A stretch of 64,000 bases of DNA from Verrucomicrobiota bacterium (GCA_017301995.1 JAFLEH010000008.1:124001-188000); one strand, 5' to 3'. Positions 16,133-24,960 are shown, numbered from the stretch's first letter. The notes: generated from the letters alone by a model not told the origin. Numbers and translations are program-made.

Positions 16133-17001
16133 GATGGTTGGAAATCAAACGGGATGCGGTGCCAGCCAGCCGCAGGGCGGATGATCCAGTCCGGGTGGTC
16201 GGGCGTGACGATGATCCGGTCGGATGGCGGACCACCTAACCAAGCGCCCCACCAACTGAACGAACTGTTGGCGGTGATGGCGTGCCGGCAGAGGCTCATC
16301 AGCCAGAGATCGGCCATTTCGTCGTCGGCGTTGTGTTCGATCCACTCGACCGGGCTTCCTTCAAAATCGATCTCCTTGCGGACCCATGCCGGGTCGTCGC
16401 TGAAAACGGCGAACCTCGGGTTGGCAACGTGTTTCCGGACATGCTCCAGCGCCCGCCGGTAGTAATCCGGCTCTAGCAGCGTGGGGTAGCGGATGCGCCG
16501 GGCGTGCAGAAAAACGGTTGGCTGGGTGGAAAGGCGCTCGCCGAGATCGAGGTTGCGCGCGTCGGATGGCGCGGGGGGAGCCAACTCGGGGCGGATCGTT
16601 TCCGCGTGGTCGGCGAAGAACGCCTCGTTCGCCCAATAGCCGCTGAGTGTGACCCTGCCGCGTCTCGGGCGGAGGTCGGTGAGCTGGCCGGGCGGCAGAT
16701 CCCAGCGCTGGGCCAGATAGGTCCGCCAATCGCGCGGCAGCAGCTTGTTCCAGGCGCGGACCGCCCGGTGGCGGAAATGTTTGAGCGTCGGGGCCACCCG
16801 CCAGCCCTCAGGCATCGGCCGGGCGGTGATCGGGAACCGGTCGAGCCGATAGCTTCGCCCATAGCCGTCGTGGGTGTAGCCGCGGCGGTCGTCGATGTAC
16901 AACTCCCGGCCCGTCCGCAGCGCGAAGGCGCGGGCGGCGGCGTAGATGAACAGCTGGTTGCCCAGTCCGCCCTTGATGATCGCGATCACTGCTTGAGGCA
17001 T
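16129..17001 (-). CDS. GT11 alpha-1,2-fucosyltransferase-like protein
   Basis: 290 residues. The N-terminal motif GGLGNQLFIYAAARAFA and the C-terminal motif ITANSSFSWWGAWLG are signatures of family 11 alpha-1,2-fucosyltransferases, which use GDP-fucose. The central HxRRGDY motif is altered to HARRIRYPTLLEPDYY: the His and two Arg are kept but Gly-Asp is replaced by Ile-Arg. Activity or donor preference may therefore differ. First gene of the operon; a gap of 195 bases precedes it. No GDP-fucose synthesis genes are visible, although a fucosidase lies at 61-62 kb. Confidence 0.85.
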   Translation of the reverse strand: MPQAVIAIIKGGLGNQLFIYAAARAFALRTGRELYIDDRRGYTHDGYGRSYRLDRFPITARPMPEGWRVAPTLKHFRHRAVRAWNKLLPRDWRTYLAQRWDLPPGQLTDLRPRRGRVTLSGYWANEAFFADHAETIRPELAPPAPSDARNLDLGERLSTQPTVFLHARRIRYPTLLEPDYYRRALEHVRKHVANPRFAVFSDDPAWVRKEIDFEGSPVEWIEHNADDEMADLWLMSLCRHAITANSSFSWWGAWLGGPPSDRIIVTPDHPDWIIRPAAGWHRIPFDFQPS

Positions 17002-17113
17002 CAGCGCCGCCAGCCTAAAAGCCCGGTGCTGTCACGGCAAGCGCGAATGAGGGGAAGAGACCAGAGACCAGAAACAAGAGTCAAGAAAGCCGGATCTGTC
17101 CGTTCTCCGCACC

Positions 17114-17137
17114 GTAGCCGCGCTCGTTAAAGCGTGG
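17114..17137 (+). repeat. GTAG-type palindromic repeat (REP family A, single)
   Basis: GTAGCCGC followed by GCTCGTTAAAGCG and TGG. It has the same body as the copies at 27109 and 42399, with TTAA instead of TGAG in the loop. It lies in the 195-base gap between the GT11 and TauE-like genes, where I see nothing else. Confidence 0.6.
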
Positions 17138-17195
17138 GAGCGCCGGGACGGACGCGGGGACGGGCCGAAACGAAGCGCGGAGGGGGGCGAATGGA

Positions 17196-17564
17196 TCACC
17201 CCTTCCACAGCATTTGCGCGCCGATGATCAGTAGGACGGCGCCGAACATCCGGGTGAGGGTGGAGTTGCTCATGGAGCGCATCAGGTCGCTGCCGAACCA
17301 GGCCGCCAGGGCCGCGCCGAGGCCGACGATGGCAACGGTTTTCCAATCGATCAGGCTGCCCGCCGCGCGCTGGTTGTTGATGGTGGCGGAAACGGTGATG
17401 ATGATGATGACGGCGAGCGAGGTGGCCACCGCGCGCTTTTGTTCGAACCCGAGCACTTTCACGAAGGCCGGCACCATGACAATGCCGCCGCCGACGCCGC
17501 AGAGGGCACCGATCAGGCCGGCCAGGATGCCGATCAGGACGACTAACAAAACGGAGGCTTTCAT
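17196..17564 (-). CDS. half-size TauE/SafE-family membrane protein
   Basis: 122 residues, four hydrophobic segments. The N-terminal LIGILAGLIGALCGVGGGIVMVPAFV is the family signature (G.GGG...VP). Full-length TauE/SafE permeases (sulfite, sulfoacetate or organosulfur export) have about 250 residues with two inverted halves, so this is one half and would have to dimerise. The reading frame extends upstream to 17783 but those residues are low-complexity shadow of holA. The ATG overlaps the stop of holA by 4 bases, an unexpected coupling of a transporter with a replication protein. Confidence 0.8.
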   Translation of the reverse strand: MKASVLLVVLIGILAGLIGALCGVGGGIVMVPAFVKVLGFEQKRAVATSLAVIIIITVSATINNQRAAGSLIDWKTVAIVGLGAALAAWFGSDLMRSMSNSTLTRMFGAVLLIIGAQMLWKG

Positions 17565-18709
17565 CGGCGGGCGGAGGGTTTGCGTGCGGCGGCGATTTCC
17601 GCCAGAAGCCGGTGGAGGACCAGGCGGTGGTCGAGTCCGGTGGAAACGAGCGACTGATCGGCGCGGAGGGTGGCTTCCATGACCCGCTGGAGGCCTTCGA
17701 GGTCGTAGTTGGCGGCCATCGCGGAGCACAGGAAAAGCGGGAACACATTCACTCCGGAGCCGTCCTTCTTCTGCGGCAGCCACGCGCGGTCGGATTCCGG
17801 CAGACGGTTGAGCGCGCCGCTGAACGCCTGATAGTTTCCGGTGGGCGGCTTGTAGTTGTCGAGGATCAGGCGCGCCATGAAAAGGTTGCGCACCGTGGGA
17901 ATGATCGAGGCGCGCATGATCGAGATCGCGGATTCCTCCGCGGCGAGCTGTTGGTCAATGAGCTGGATCGCTCGCGGGACGTCGCCTTTCTGAATCGCCT
18001 GCCCGGTTTCGAAAACCACCGCGGCGCGGCTCAGCGGAACCACCCGCCGGACATCCTCCTCGCCCACCTCACGGCGGTCGGGTCCCAGATAGAGATCGAG
18101 TTTCTCCAGCTCGTTGCCAACCTGCTGGCTGGCTTCGCCCGCGAGCTGGACGAACAGCTCGAGCGCCGCCGGATCGAAGCGCAGGCCGAGTTCCCGCGCC
18201 TTGCGGACGACCAGCGCGGCCACTTGGTCGGCCCAGCCGTCGCGGGTGGTGTCGATGAGGTCGAAAACCTCCACCGCCGCGTTCTTTTCGATGAATTTCC
18301 AGAACGAAAACCGCTTGTCCACGCCGAGCGCGGAGATCAGGAACTTCACCCCCGGCGGCAGGCCGCGTTCGAGGGTGGCGCGCAGGCTTTCGAGGCCGCT
18401 TTCGGTGCGTTGGGAACGGCCGGTCACGGTGTCGGCCAGGAAATTCGCGTTGCGCAGCCAGACCACCTTGTCGCCGCCGAACATCGGGACCGTTAGAAGC
18501 GCCTGCACGGTGGTGGCGCAGATTTCGAACGCGGAATCGGAGTTGTCGGCGTTGCCGTTGACCGTCTCATGGGTGAAGCCGTCGTCGTTGCCGCCGGTCA
18601 GTTCGTTATGGAGCCGCAGCGCGCGTTCGCGCACCGCACCTTCATCGGTGCCGATGATCGCGAAAAACGTGCTGCTGGGATTCGGTTTGGCCGCCACGGG
18701 CGGAGTCAT
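17561..18709 (-). CDS. holA: DNA polymerase III delta subunit
   Basis: 382 residues. It opens the beta clamp and is part of the clamp-loader complex. Seen: an N-terminal AAA+-like segment FFAIIGTDEGAVRERALRL, FGGDKVVWLRNANFL, then LGLRFDPAALELFVQLAGEASQQVGNELEKLDLYLG, the helix characteristic of delta proteins, and a C-terminal helical collar (AIQLIDQQLAAEESAISIMRASIIPTVRNLFMARLI). The start chosen (MTPPVAAKP) avoids eight residues of Arg/Ala-rich extension. It is followed without gap by a TauE-like gene. Confidence 0.9.
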   Translation of the reverse strand: MTPPVAAKPNPSSTFFAIIGTDEGAVRERALRLHNELTGGNDDGFTHETVNGNADNSDSAFEICATTVQALLTVPMFGGDKVVWLRNANFLADTVTGRSQRTESGLESLRATLERGLPPGVKFLISALGVDKRFSFWKFIEKNAAVEVFDLIDTTRDGWADQVAALVVRKARELGLRFDPAALELFVQLAGEASQQVGNELEKLDLYLGPDRREVGEEDVRRVVPLSRAAVVFETGQAIQKGDVPRAIQLIDQQLAAEESAISIMRASIIPTVRNLFMARLILDNYKPPTGNYQAFSGALNRLPESDRAWLPQKKDGSGVNVFPLFLCSAMAANYDLEGLQRVMEATLRADQSLVSTGLDHRLVLHRLLAEIAAARKPSARR

Positions 18710-18769
18710 AGCGGCTGCCGGGCGACGGCGCAAGCCGCGCGACCCTCATTGGCAGAATTTCCCGGCGGA

Positions 18770-19117
18770 TCAGCGGCTGGTGCGGATGATCCGGTTCTGC
18801 TCGTCCACCAGCAGGCGCTTGGCCTGGACCGGGGTTTTGGAAAGGGCGAAGCACATGATGGCCACGCGCTCGCCCTTTTTGATCCGGTGGGCGGCACCGC
18901 CGTTGATGACGATGTTGCCGCTGCCGGCCGGGCCGGTCTGGACGTAGGTTTCAAGGCGGTTGCCGGAAGTGATCGACGCCACCAGCACCTTTTCACCCTC
19001 CCAGAGGTCGGCCGCCTCCATCAGGTCGAGCGGGATTTCGATGCTGCCTTCATAATCCACATCCGCGTTGGTGATCATCGCGCGGTGGATCTTCGATTTG
19101 AGAACTTGCCGGAACAT
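18770..19117 (-). CDS. panD: aspartate 1-decarboxylase
   Basis: 115 residues. It makes beta-alanine from L-aspartate for pantothenate and coenzyme A synthesis. The proenzyme self-cleaves between Gly24 and Ser25 (DYEGSIEIP) to form the pyruvoyl group. Also seen are KSKIHRA at the N-terminus, NGAAH-like INGGAAHRIKKGERVAIMCFA, and a C-terminus that is about ten residues shorter than in E. coli. The start is MFRQVLKSKIHR; seven upstream codons in frame are not family-like. It lies 60 bases upstream of holA, same strand. Confidence 0.95.
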   Translation of the reverse strand: MFRQVLKSKIHRAMITNADVDYEGSIEIPLDLMEAADLWEGEKVLVASITSGNRLETYVQTGPAGSGNIVINGGAAHRIKKGERVAIMCFALSKTPVQAKRLLVDEQNRIIRTSR

Positions 19118-19657
19118 GCCGGGGAAAGGAAACCCCAAGCAAGCGGGCCGTCAAGCGCGGAAACTGGCAAATCAACCGGATGAAGGACAATATGCTACAG
19201 AAATACGAAGTTTCGGGATCGCCATCGAACCGCATTGTTTCATTGCCGGACCGGAGTGGAGGGCGGTAGGCAGGGCGGTAGGTAGGGCGGTAGGTAGGGC
19301 GGCCTTGATAAGGCCGCCGGGAGAATGAAAGGAGAAAGCCAGGCCGAAGTACGATGTTTCCGCCGCCGCTTCGTCGTCCACTTTCCCCCTCATTCTCCCG
19401 GCCCTCTCGGCGAGAGGGCCCTACCTTGCTCCTCTTTCACCCCTCATTCTCCCGGCCCCCTCGGCGAGGGGGCCCTACCTTGCTCCTCTTTCACCCCTCA
19501 TTCTCCCGGCCCTCTCGGCGAGAGGGCCCTACCTTGCCACGCCTCGACTTTCTTGCCCTGTATCCGGTCTGTGGTGACAATTTCGTCGATTTTGCGAATT
19601 TTGCTTGGAGTTAGGGGAGCTATTTGGCGCAATTCCGCCGTTCGCAGAAATTCCGCT
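19118..19657. repeat. 540-base intergenic repeat cluster (REP family B)
   Basis: No gene here. From 19258 to 19302 the 12-base unit AGGGCGGTAGGT recurs about three times. It runs into a hairpin GGCGGCCTT/AAGGCCGCC (19298-19318). Then a 54-base unit is repeated three times (CATTCTCCCGG at 19391, 19445 and 19499), each holding a hairpin of the form CCCTCTCGGCGAGAGGG. The middle copy reads CCCCCTCGGCGAGGGGG: both sides of the stem changed together, so pairing is kept. The last 110 bases before the next ATG hold no obvious element. Confidence 0.85.
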
Positions 19658-20404
19658 ATGAAAATCACATCCTCGCTGTTGTTGTCGGTCACATTGCTCG
19701 CTGTCGGTGCTTCCAACGCGGGAGCGGCGATTTCGCTCGCTGATGGGGTGGCTTACACTCAGAATTTCGATACTTTGGCGAATTCGGGGACGAGTTCAAC
19801 GATGCCTGATGGGTGGGTTTATGTGGAGACTGGCAGCAGTGCAAACACGACTTATACCGCAGGGACTGGCAGCGGTAATGCGGGTGATACTTATAGTTTT
19901 GGTCCGTCTGGTTCGAGTGATCGCGCTCTCGGAGGGCTGCAAAGCGGCAGTGTTGTGCCTACATTCGGAGCTTCATTCACCAATAATGTTGGAGCCTCGA
20001 CGATTGACATCACGATCACCTACACGGGCGAGCAGTGGCGTTTGGGCGCGACAGGGCGTGAGGATCGGCTTGATTTCGAATACAGCGCCAACGCGACCTC
20101 TTTGACTACCGGAACATGGACAAGTTATAACTCGTTGGATTTCGTGGCACCCGTCACGTCCGGGACCACCGGTGCCCTGAATGGCAATACGTCCCCCAAC
20201 CGAACAACAGGTATAACAGCAACCATCACCGGACTGAGTGTTACCGTGGGAGGCACGTTTTGGATCCGGTGGAAGGATTTCAATGCGACAGGAGCCGATG
20301 ACGGCCTTGCGGTTGACGATTTTTCCATCACCGCCGTACCAGAGACCTCCGCCGCCCTTCTTGGCGCGCTGGGAGTGTTGGGGATGCTGCGCCGCCGCCG
20401 CTGA
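19658..20404 (+). CDS. PEP-CTERM sorting-domain protein
   Basis: 248 residues. N-terminal signal peptide MKITSSLLLSVTLLAVGASNAGA (cleaved around residue 23). The mature part is Thr/Ser/Gly-rich and beta-structured, with AYTQNFDTLANSGTSS near its start, a pattern common in secreted nuclease-like or adhesin-like proteins of this phylum. The C-terminus VPETSAALLGALGVLGMLRRRR is a PEP-CTERM signal: P-E-x, hydrophobic helix, Arg cluster. Such proteins are processed by an exosortase, but none is encoded in this window. Codon use differs slightly (more T and A) from neighbours. The frame stays open upstream to 19325 through the repeats, but the signal peptide fixes the start. Confidence 0.88.
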   Translation: MKITSSLLLSVTLLAVGASNAGAAISLADGVAYTQNFDTLANSGTSSTMPDGWVYVETGSSANTTYTAGTGSGNAGDTYSFGPSGSSDRALGGLQSGSVVPTFGASFTNNVGASTIDITITYTGEQWRLGATGREDRLDFEYSANATSLTTGTWTSYNSLDFVAPVTSGTTGALNGNTSPNRTTGITATITGLSVTVGGTFWIRWKDFNATGADDGLAVDDFSITAVPETSAALLGALGVLGMLRRRR

Positions 20405-20405
20405 G

Positions 20406-20489
20406 GCGTTCCGTTGGAACGCGGGTTTGGTGTTTGGGCGGGTGCCCACGGTTTTGCCGTGGGCTGTGTTGAGGCGTCGCGTTGCGACG
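20406..20489 (+). terminator. run of three short hairpins after the PEP-CTERM gene
   Basis: Three perfect stems follow each other directly after the stop codon: GCGTTCC/GGAACGC (20406-20422, loop GTT), GCCCACGG/CCGTGGGC (20444-20464) and CGTCGC/GCGACG (20475-20489, loop GTT). None has a T-tract, so they may act in rho-dependent termination or RNA stability. Confidence 0.5.
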
Positions 20490-20569
20490 GAGGATGGGCT
20501 TCCAGCCTGTCATGGAAGGCGGGCATCCTGCCTGCCGGAGCCGGATCATGTGGGGCCAATGGAAGGCAA

Positions 20570-20958
20570 GTAGGGCGGCACCGCCGGGGCCGCCGGAGAA
20601 TGGGGGGAGAATGGGTGGTGCTTCGCGGTTGGTTATTCTCCGGTTCATTCGCATGCGCTCTCAGCGAGAGCGCGCTACCTTTGGGAGGCGAATGGCAAAG
20701 CAAGGTAGGGCGGCACCGCCGGGGCCGCCGGAGAATGGGGGGAGAATGGGTGGTGCTTCGCGGTTGGTCATTCTCCGGTTCATTCGCGTGCGCTCTCGGC
20801 GAGAGCGCGCTACCTTTGCGAGGCGAATGGCAAAGCAAGGTAGGGCGGCACCGCCGGGGCCGCCGGAGAATGGGGGGAGAATGGGTGGTGCTTCGCGGTT
20901 TGTCATTCTCCGGTTCATTCGCGTGCGCTCTCGGCGAGAGCGCGCTACCTTTGCGAGG
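20570..20958. repeat. 3 x 135-base tandem array of paired palindromes (REPIN-like, family B)
   Basis: Three near-identical units start with GTAG at 20570, 20705 and 20840, a period of exactly 135. Each unit holds two GTAG-headed palindromes in opposite orientation: GTAG followed by GGCGGCACCGCC...GGCCGCC at the left, and GAGAATG...GCGCTCTCGGCGAGAGCGC followed by CTAC (GTAG on the other strand) at the right. The 628-base gap 20405-21032 contains nothing else that I can support. Confidence 0.9.
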
Positions 20959-21032
20959 GCGCTACCTTTGCGAGGGCGCGCCACCTGAGGTTCCCGCTTC
21001 CCATTGGCTGGGGGGCGTGCTAGTGAACGGGC

Positions 21033-22244
21033 ATGTTCGGACTGATCGGCATCGCGGTGTTTGTGGGATTGGCGTGGGCTTTGTCCGACGCCCGGCGCTT
21101 GGTGCGCTGGCGGACGGTGGGTATGGCGTTCGCGTTGCAGATCGGGATCGGGGCGCTGGTGTTCGGGGTTCCGCAGGGGCGCGACGCGCTGGCGTGGCTG
21201 AGCGCGCGGGTGGAGGATGCCATCGGGGCGGGCAAGGCGGGGGTGGATTTCCTGTTCGGTTCCCTAACCGCCAATGGCGGGCCGGCGGGTTTCGTGTTCG
21301 CGCTCCGGGTGTTGCCGATGATCGTGTTTTTCTCCTCGCTGATCGCGGTGCTTTACTATCTGGGGATCATGCAGTGGGTGATCCGGCTGATCGGCGGCGG
21401 CCTCAACCGTTTGTTAGGGACGAGCCGTGCGGAATCGCTGTCCGCGGCGGCCAACATTTTCGTGGGGCAAACCGAAGCGCCGCTGGTGGTTAGACCGTAT
21501 ATTTCAGGGATGACCTCCTCCGAGCTTTTCGCGGTGATGGTGGGCGGGCTGGCGAGCGTGGCGGGGTCGGTACTGGCCGGTTACGCCGCGATGGGGGTGG
21601 AAATGAAATACTTGTTAGCCGCATCGTTCATGGCGGCGCCGGGCGGATTGTTATATGCCAAGCTGATGAAACCCGAGGTGGCGGTTCCGCGCGAGGAGGT
21701 GCTGCCGTTCGCCAGCGGCGACGAGGCACCGGAGAACGTACTGGATGCCGCGGCGCTGGGCGCGTCCACGGGCCTGAAGCTCGCGCTCAATGTGGGCGCC
21801 ATGCTGATGGCATTCATCGGGCTGATCGCGCTGCTGAACCTCATGTTAGGCGGGATCGGCGGTGTTTTCGGGCAGCCGGGTTGGAATTTGCAGGGGATTC
21901 TGGGCACCCTGTTCGCTCCGGTGGCCTGGTTGGCGGGAATCGGCCCGGAGGAAATGCGCCAGGGCGGCAGCCTGATCGGGCAGAAGCTGGTGCTCAACGA
22001 GTTCGTCGCCTACGTGGAATTGGCGAAAATCCAGGCCGCGATGTCGGAGAAAACCCGCGCGATTTGTTCGGTCGCGTTGTGCGGTTTCGCCAATTTCTCG
22101 TCCATCGCGATTTTGCTAGGCGGCCTTGGCGGGATGGCTCCGGGTCGCCGCGGCGAGATCGCCCGGCTCGGCGTGCGGGCGGTGGTGGCCGGCACGCTAT
22201 CCAATCTGACCAGTGCGGCGATCGTCGGCCTGTTTGTGGGCTGA
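21033..22244 (+). CDS. concentrative nucleoside transporter (NupC/CNT family)
   Basis: 403 residues with about nine hydrophobic segments. It belongs to the Na+ or H+ coupled nucleoside symporters in the inner membrane. Seen: N-terminal [21 protein letters not shown], a gate region FGVPQGR, the signature [15 protein letters not shown] (about residues 142-156), [30 protein letters not shown], and [10 protein letters not shown] with [19 protein letters not shown] near the C-terminus. Length is typical of bacterial CNTs. It is 15 bases upstream of the PIN-domain gene and may share a transcript with it. Confidence 0.93.
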   Translation: MFGLIGIAVFVGLAWALSDARRLVRWRTVGMAFALQIGIGALVFGVPQGRDALAWLSARVEDAIGAGKAGVDFLFGSLTANGGPAGFVFALRVLPMIVFFSSLIAVLYYLGIMQWVIRLIGGGLNRLLGTSRAESLSAAANIFVGQTEAPLVVRPYISGMTSSELFAVMVGGLASVAGSVLAGYAAMGVEMKYLLAASFMAAPGGLLYAKLMKPEVAVPREEVLPFASGDEAPENVLDAAALGASTGLKLALNVGAMLMAFIGLIALLNLMLGGIGGVFGQPGWNLQGILGTLFAPVAWLAGIGPEEMRQGGSLIGQKLVLNEFVAYVELAKIQAAMSEKTRAICSVALCGFANFSSIAILLGGLGGMAPGRRGEIARLGVRAVVAGTLSNLTSAAIVGLFVG

Positions 22245-22259
22245 CCCCTGATTTTTCTT

Positions 22260-23390
22260 GTGATTCCAGGGGCGATCCGCAAGGATGGCGTCACGAAAAA
22301 GTTCCTGTCATCCACGCCCTCGGTGAATGTCGCCCGGCTGACCTATCTGCTGGTCTGCGAGGCGGCCGGGGTGGCGATTGTACTGAGCACGAAGGGCAGC
22401 GGCATCGAAGTGCCGATCTGGGTAGGGCTGGTGGGAGGAATCGGTGTGGCGGGGTTGTTCATTCTGGTGGAGTCGCTGATGCGCGGCTTCACCCTGCGCG
22501 GGTTTTCGAATGCCACGTTCGGGCTCGGTGTGGGTCTGTTATGCGCGTGGCTGCTCACCCGGGTGGATATTTCCGGGCTGCTCAATCTCGCGTTCAAGAG
22601 CTGGCTGCTCAGCGATGAAAGCGCCGGCGAACTGCGGGCGGAAACCATGCTGAGCACGCTGCGGCTCGCGTTTGACGTCACCCTGTTCGCGAGTCTGGGG
22701 TTCATCGGCGCGGTGTTGGCGCTGCGGAGCAACCGCGACGATTTCGCGTTCATCATTCCGTATGTGAGATTCCGGCAGGACGCCACCACGGGACAGCCGG
22801 TTGTGGTGGATACCGAGGCGGTGATCGACGGCCGGGTGTTGGCGGTGTGCCGGGCGGGATTTCTCCATGGCCGGATGATCGTGCCGCGGTTTGTGCTGGA
22901 GGAATTGCAGACAATGGCGGCCGCGACGACCCACATCGCGCGCCAGCGGGGCCAGCGCGGGCTGGAGTGCCTTCAGAAAATGCAGGAATCGCCGGATATT
23001 CAGATTTCAATCCATGATTCCCACGGTTTGGCTCCTAACGAAACCGTCCACCAGCGGCTGATGGAGGTGGCTAGATTGTTAGGAGCGCGGCTGCTCACCG
23101 CCAACGAGAACCTCAACCGTGTCGCCAAGCTGCAAGGCGTCGATGTGCTGAACATTTTCGAACTCGACGAAGCGCTCAGGCCGACCGTGGCGGTGGGCGA
23201 CCGCCTGAAGCTCACGCTGGTCCGCGGCGGAAAAGAGGAGCACCAGGGCGTGGGCTATCTGCCGGACGGCACGATGATCGTGGTGAACCACGGCGTGGGT
23301 GAAATCGGCAAAACGGTGGAGGTGACCGTGATCAGCACCTTGCAGACCAACGCCGGGACCATGGTGTTCGCGGATCTCAACCAGGGGTGA
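22260..23390 (+). CDS. PIN-TRAM domain membrane protein (YacL type)
   Basis: 376 residues. Four membrane segments fill the first 150 residues (LTYLLVCEAAGVAIVLS, VGLVGGIGVAGLFILVESL, FGLGVGLLCAWLL, VTLFASLGFIGAVLAL). A PIN nuclease-like domain follows with conserved acidic residues in VVVDTEAVIDGR, RFVLEELQ and LTANENLNRVA. The C-terminal 60 residues (VAVGDRLKLTLVRGGKEEHQGVGYL ... VNHG) form a TRAM RNA-binding domain. This order is known from B. subtilis YacL and its relatives, whose role is not settled. Start is GTG. It overlaps the next gene by 4 bases. Confidence 0.88.
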   Translation: MIPGAIRKDGVTKKFLSSTPSVNVARLTYLLVCEAAGVAIVLSTKGSGIEVPIWVGLVGGIGVAGLFILVESLMRGFTLRGFSNATFGLGVGLLCAWLLTRVDISGLLNLAFKSWLLSDESAGELRAETMLSTLRLAFDVTLFASLGFIGAVLALRSNRDDFAFIIPYVRFRQDATTGQPVVVDTEAVIDGRVLAVCRAGFLHGRMIVPRFVLEELQTMAAATTHIARQRGQRGLECLQKMQESPDIQISIHDSHGLAPNETVHQRLMEVARLLGARLLTANENLNRVAKLQGVDVLNIFELDEALRPTVAVGDRLKLTLVRGGKEEHQGVGYLPDGTMIVVNHGVGEIGKTVEVTVISTLQTNAGTMVFADLNQG

Positions 23391-24793
23391 AACCGCATCG
23401 ATGGTTAGGTTGGCTGGCGGCTGCGATCATTCTGGGCGCGTGCTCGGACCGCACCCGGCATGCCGGGACCGTCCGGCAGGGTCCGTCGTCCCCCCCTTCG
23501 TTCTGGGTTTGGCACCGGCGCTCGGATCTAACTGAAGTCGAGCGCGCCACCCTCGGCCGGGCCGGTGTGAACCGGTTCTACTGGCAGGTGGCGGAGTGCG
23601 AATGGCGCGGCGGAAAATGGCATTCCACGGAAATCGCCCGCAATCTGGAAAACTCGGGCAAGATCGCGGTCATCCCGGTTTTCCGGATCAAACCGGGCGC
23701 GGAATTTCTCGGCGATCCGGGGTCGGCCGCGGCCCTCGCCCGGCAAATCCAGGCGTGGTGGAACCGGCCCGAACCGCTGGCGGAGGTGCAGTTCGACTTC
23801 GACTGTCCGGCGCGGGTTCTGACCGAATACGCCCGGTTTTTGGCGGAAATGAAACCCCTCCTGGCACCCGCGAGGATCTCCGCCACGGCGCTGGCATCAT
23901 GGCCGCAGGTCGCCGGGTTCGACCGTCTGGCACGGACGGCTGACGCGCTGGTGCCGATGTTTTACGACCTCGCCTCCGATGAGCCCGCGGACGTCCTCGA
24001 CGGTCGGTACAAGCCGCTGGCGGATGCCGAGGCGGCACGCTGGATCGGGCTTTGGCGCGATTGTCCGGCTCCTTGGTTCGCCGGGCTGCCGAATTTCGAA
24101 CGGGTTTCGGTTTTCCAGCCCGATGGCGGGCTGAGCGGCCATTTGCGGGGCTGGAATCACGACGGAGTGTTGTTTCATCCCGCGCTATCCGGTCGAGCTG
24201 CGGGGCCGGGGGTGGTCGAGTTCCGGGTGGAAAACGGGGCGACGCTGTCCGGCACCCGGGTGGTTCCCGGCCAGCGGGTGGTCTGGCGGACGACGGACGA
24301 GGACTCGCTGCGGCGGCTGGGCAAGGCGGCAGTGGACGCCGGAGCGCGCGGGGTGGTCTATTTCGCCCTGCCGGGGCCGGGTTTGCAGGCGGCGTTTTCC
24401 GCGAGTCACCTGACTGCGCCACCCGATGCGTCCCCCGGACTCACCGCGTACCGAACACCCGATGGCGCGGTGGTTTTGGAAAATCTTGGGCCGCGGGACC
24501 TGCCGGCCCGGGCCATCGACCCGGACGCTCCGGGTGAGCGGGGTTGGGCGCTGGTGCTGGAGGCCCCGGCGCGCGGGGCGTTTCGGGAAGCGACGCCCGG
24601 GGAATTTCTCACGACTCAAACCGGCGGCGGCCTGCCTGCGGAAGAAACCACCTGCCTTGTCCTCCGGTTTTCCCGCCTGCCTGCCGGGGCGGTGATCCGC
24701 TCCGGGCCTTGCGTGGCAAGGGCGTCCGGAGTTCGCTGGCAGCTCAAAGGCTCCGGCCTGCCGGTGGCACTGGATGAACCCGAAATTGATTGA
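23387..24793 (+). CDS. DUF3142-like lipoprotein
   Basis: 468 residues. Signal ending in the lipobox ILGAC (Cys at about residue 20), so it is an envelope lipoprotein. The conserved part (about 38-260) contains SFWVWHRRSDLTEVE, VNRFYWQVAECEW, EVQFDFDCPARVLTEYARFL and DALVPMFYDL, consistent with a TIM-barrel, glycoside-hydrolase-like fold and with the DUF3142 family of unknown function. The C-terminal 150 residues are a separate beta-rich domain. The GTG start is inside the stop of the PIN-TRAM gene, so the two are coupled. Confidence 0.75.
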   Translation: MKPHRWLGWLAAAIILGACSDRTRHAGTVRQGPSSPPSFWVWHRRSDLTEVERATLGRAGVNRFYWQVAECEWRGGKWHSTEIARNLENSGKIAVIPVFRIKPGAEFLGDPGSAAALARQIQAWWNRPEPLAEVQFDFDCPARVLTEYARFLAEMKPLLAPARISATALASWPQVAGFDRLARTADALVPMFYDLASDEPADVLDGRYKPLADAEAARWIGLWRDCPAPWFAGLPNFERVSVFQPDGGLSGHLRGWNHDGVLFHPALSGRAAGPGVVEFRVENGATLSGTRVVPGQRVVWRTTDEDSLRRLGKAAVDAGARGVVYFALPGPGLQAAFSASHLTAPPDASPGLTAYRTPDGAVVLENLGPRDLPARAIDPDAPGERGWALVLEAPARGAFREATPGEFLTTQTGGGLPAEETTCLVLRFSRLPAGAVIRSGPCVARASGVRWQLKGSGLPVALDEPEID

Positions 24794-24802
24794 AATCAGG
24801 GC

Positions 24803-24831
24803 TTGACAGGGTGGGTGTGAGACGGCTTAAT
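24803..24831 (+). promoter_or_regulatory. sigma-70-like promoter for the GT2 gene
   Basis: TTGACA (24803-24808), a 17-base spacer and CTTAAT (24826-24831). The -35 box and spacer are ideal. It lies in the gap before 24961, giving a leader of about 120 bases that contains an eight-base C run. Confidence 0.55.
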
Positions 24832-24960
24832 GCCCCCCCCGCCACCGACATTTTCCCAACAATGCCTCGGTGCGCGGGTTCATGCATTTGGCTCGCCTCA
24901 CCAACCTCAGTCCGCTTTTTCCGACCCCAAACGCATCCAACCCCGGTTTCCCTTAGTCCT

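Noticed and set aside
17430..17455. tRNA T-arm-like GTTCGAACCCGAG
   Set aside because: Lies inside the TauE-like reading frame and no acceptor, D or anticodon stems surround it.
19325..19657. Extended start of the PEP-CTERM protein through the repeat cluster
   Set aside because: It would translate tandem palindromes before the signal peptide; MKITSSLLLS is a normal export start.
20570..20958. CRISPR array
   Set aside because: Units are 135 bases, identical throughout without variable spacers, internally palindromic, and no cas gene is near.
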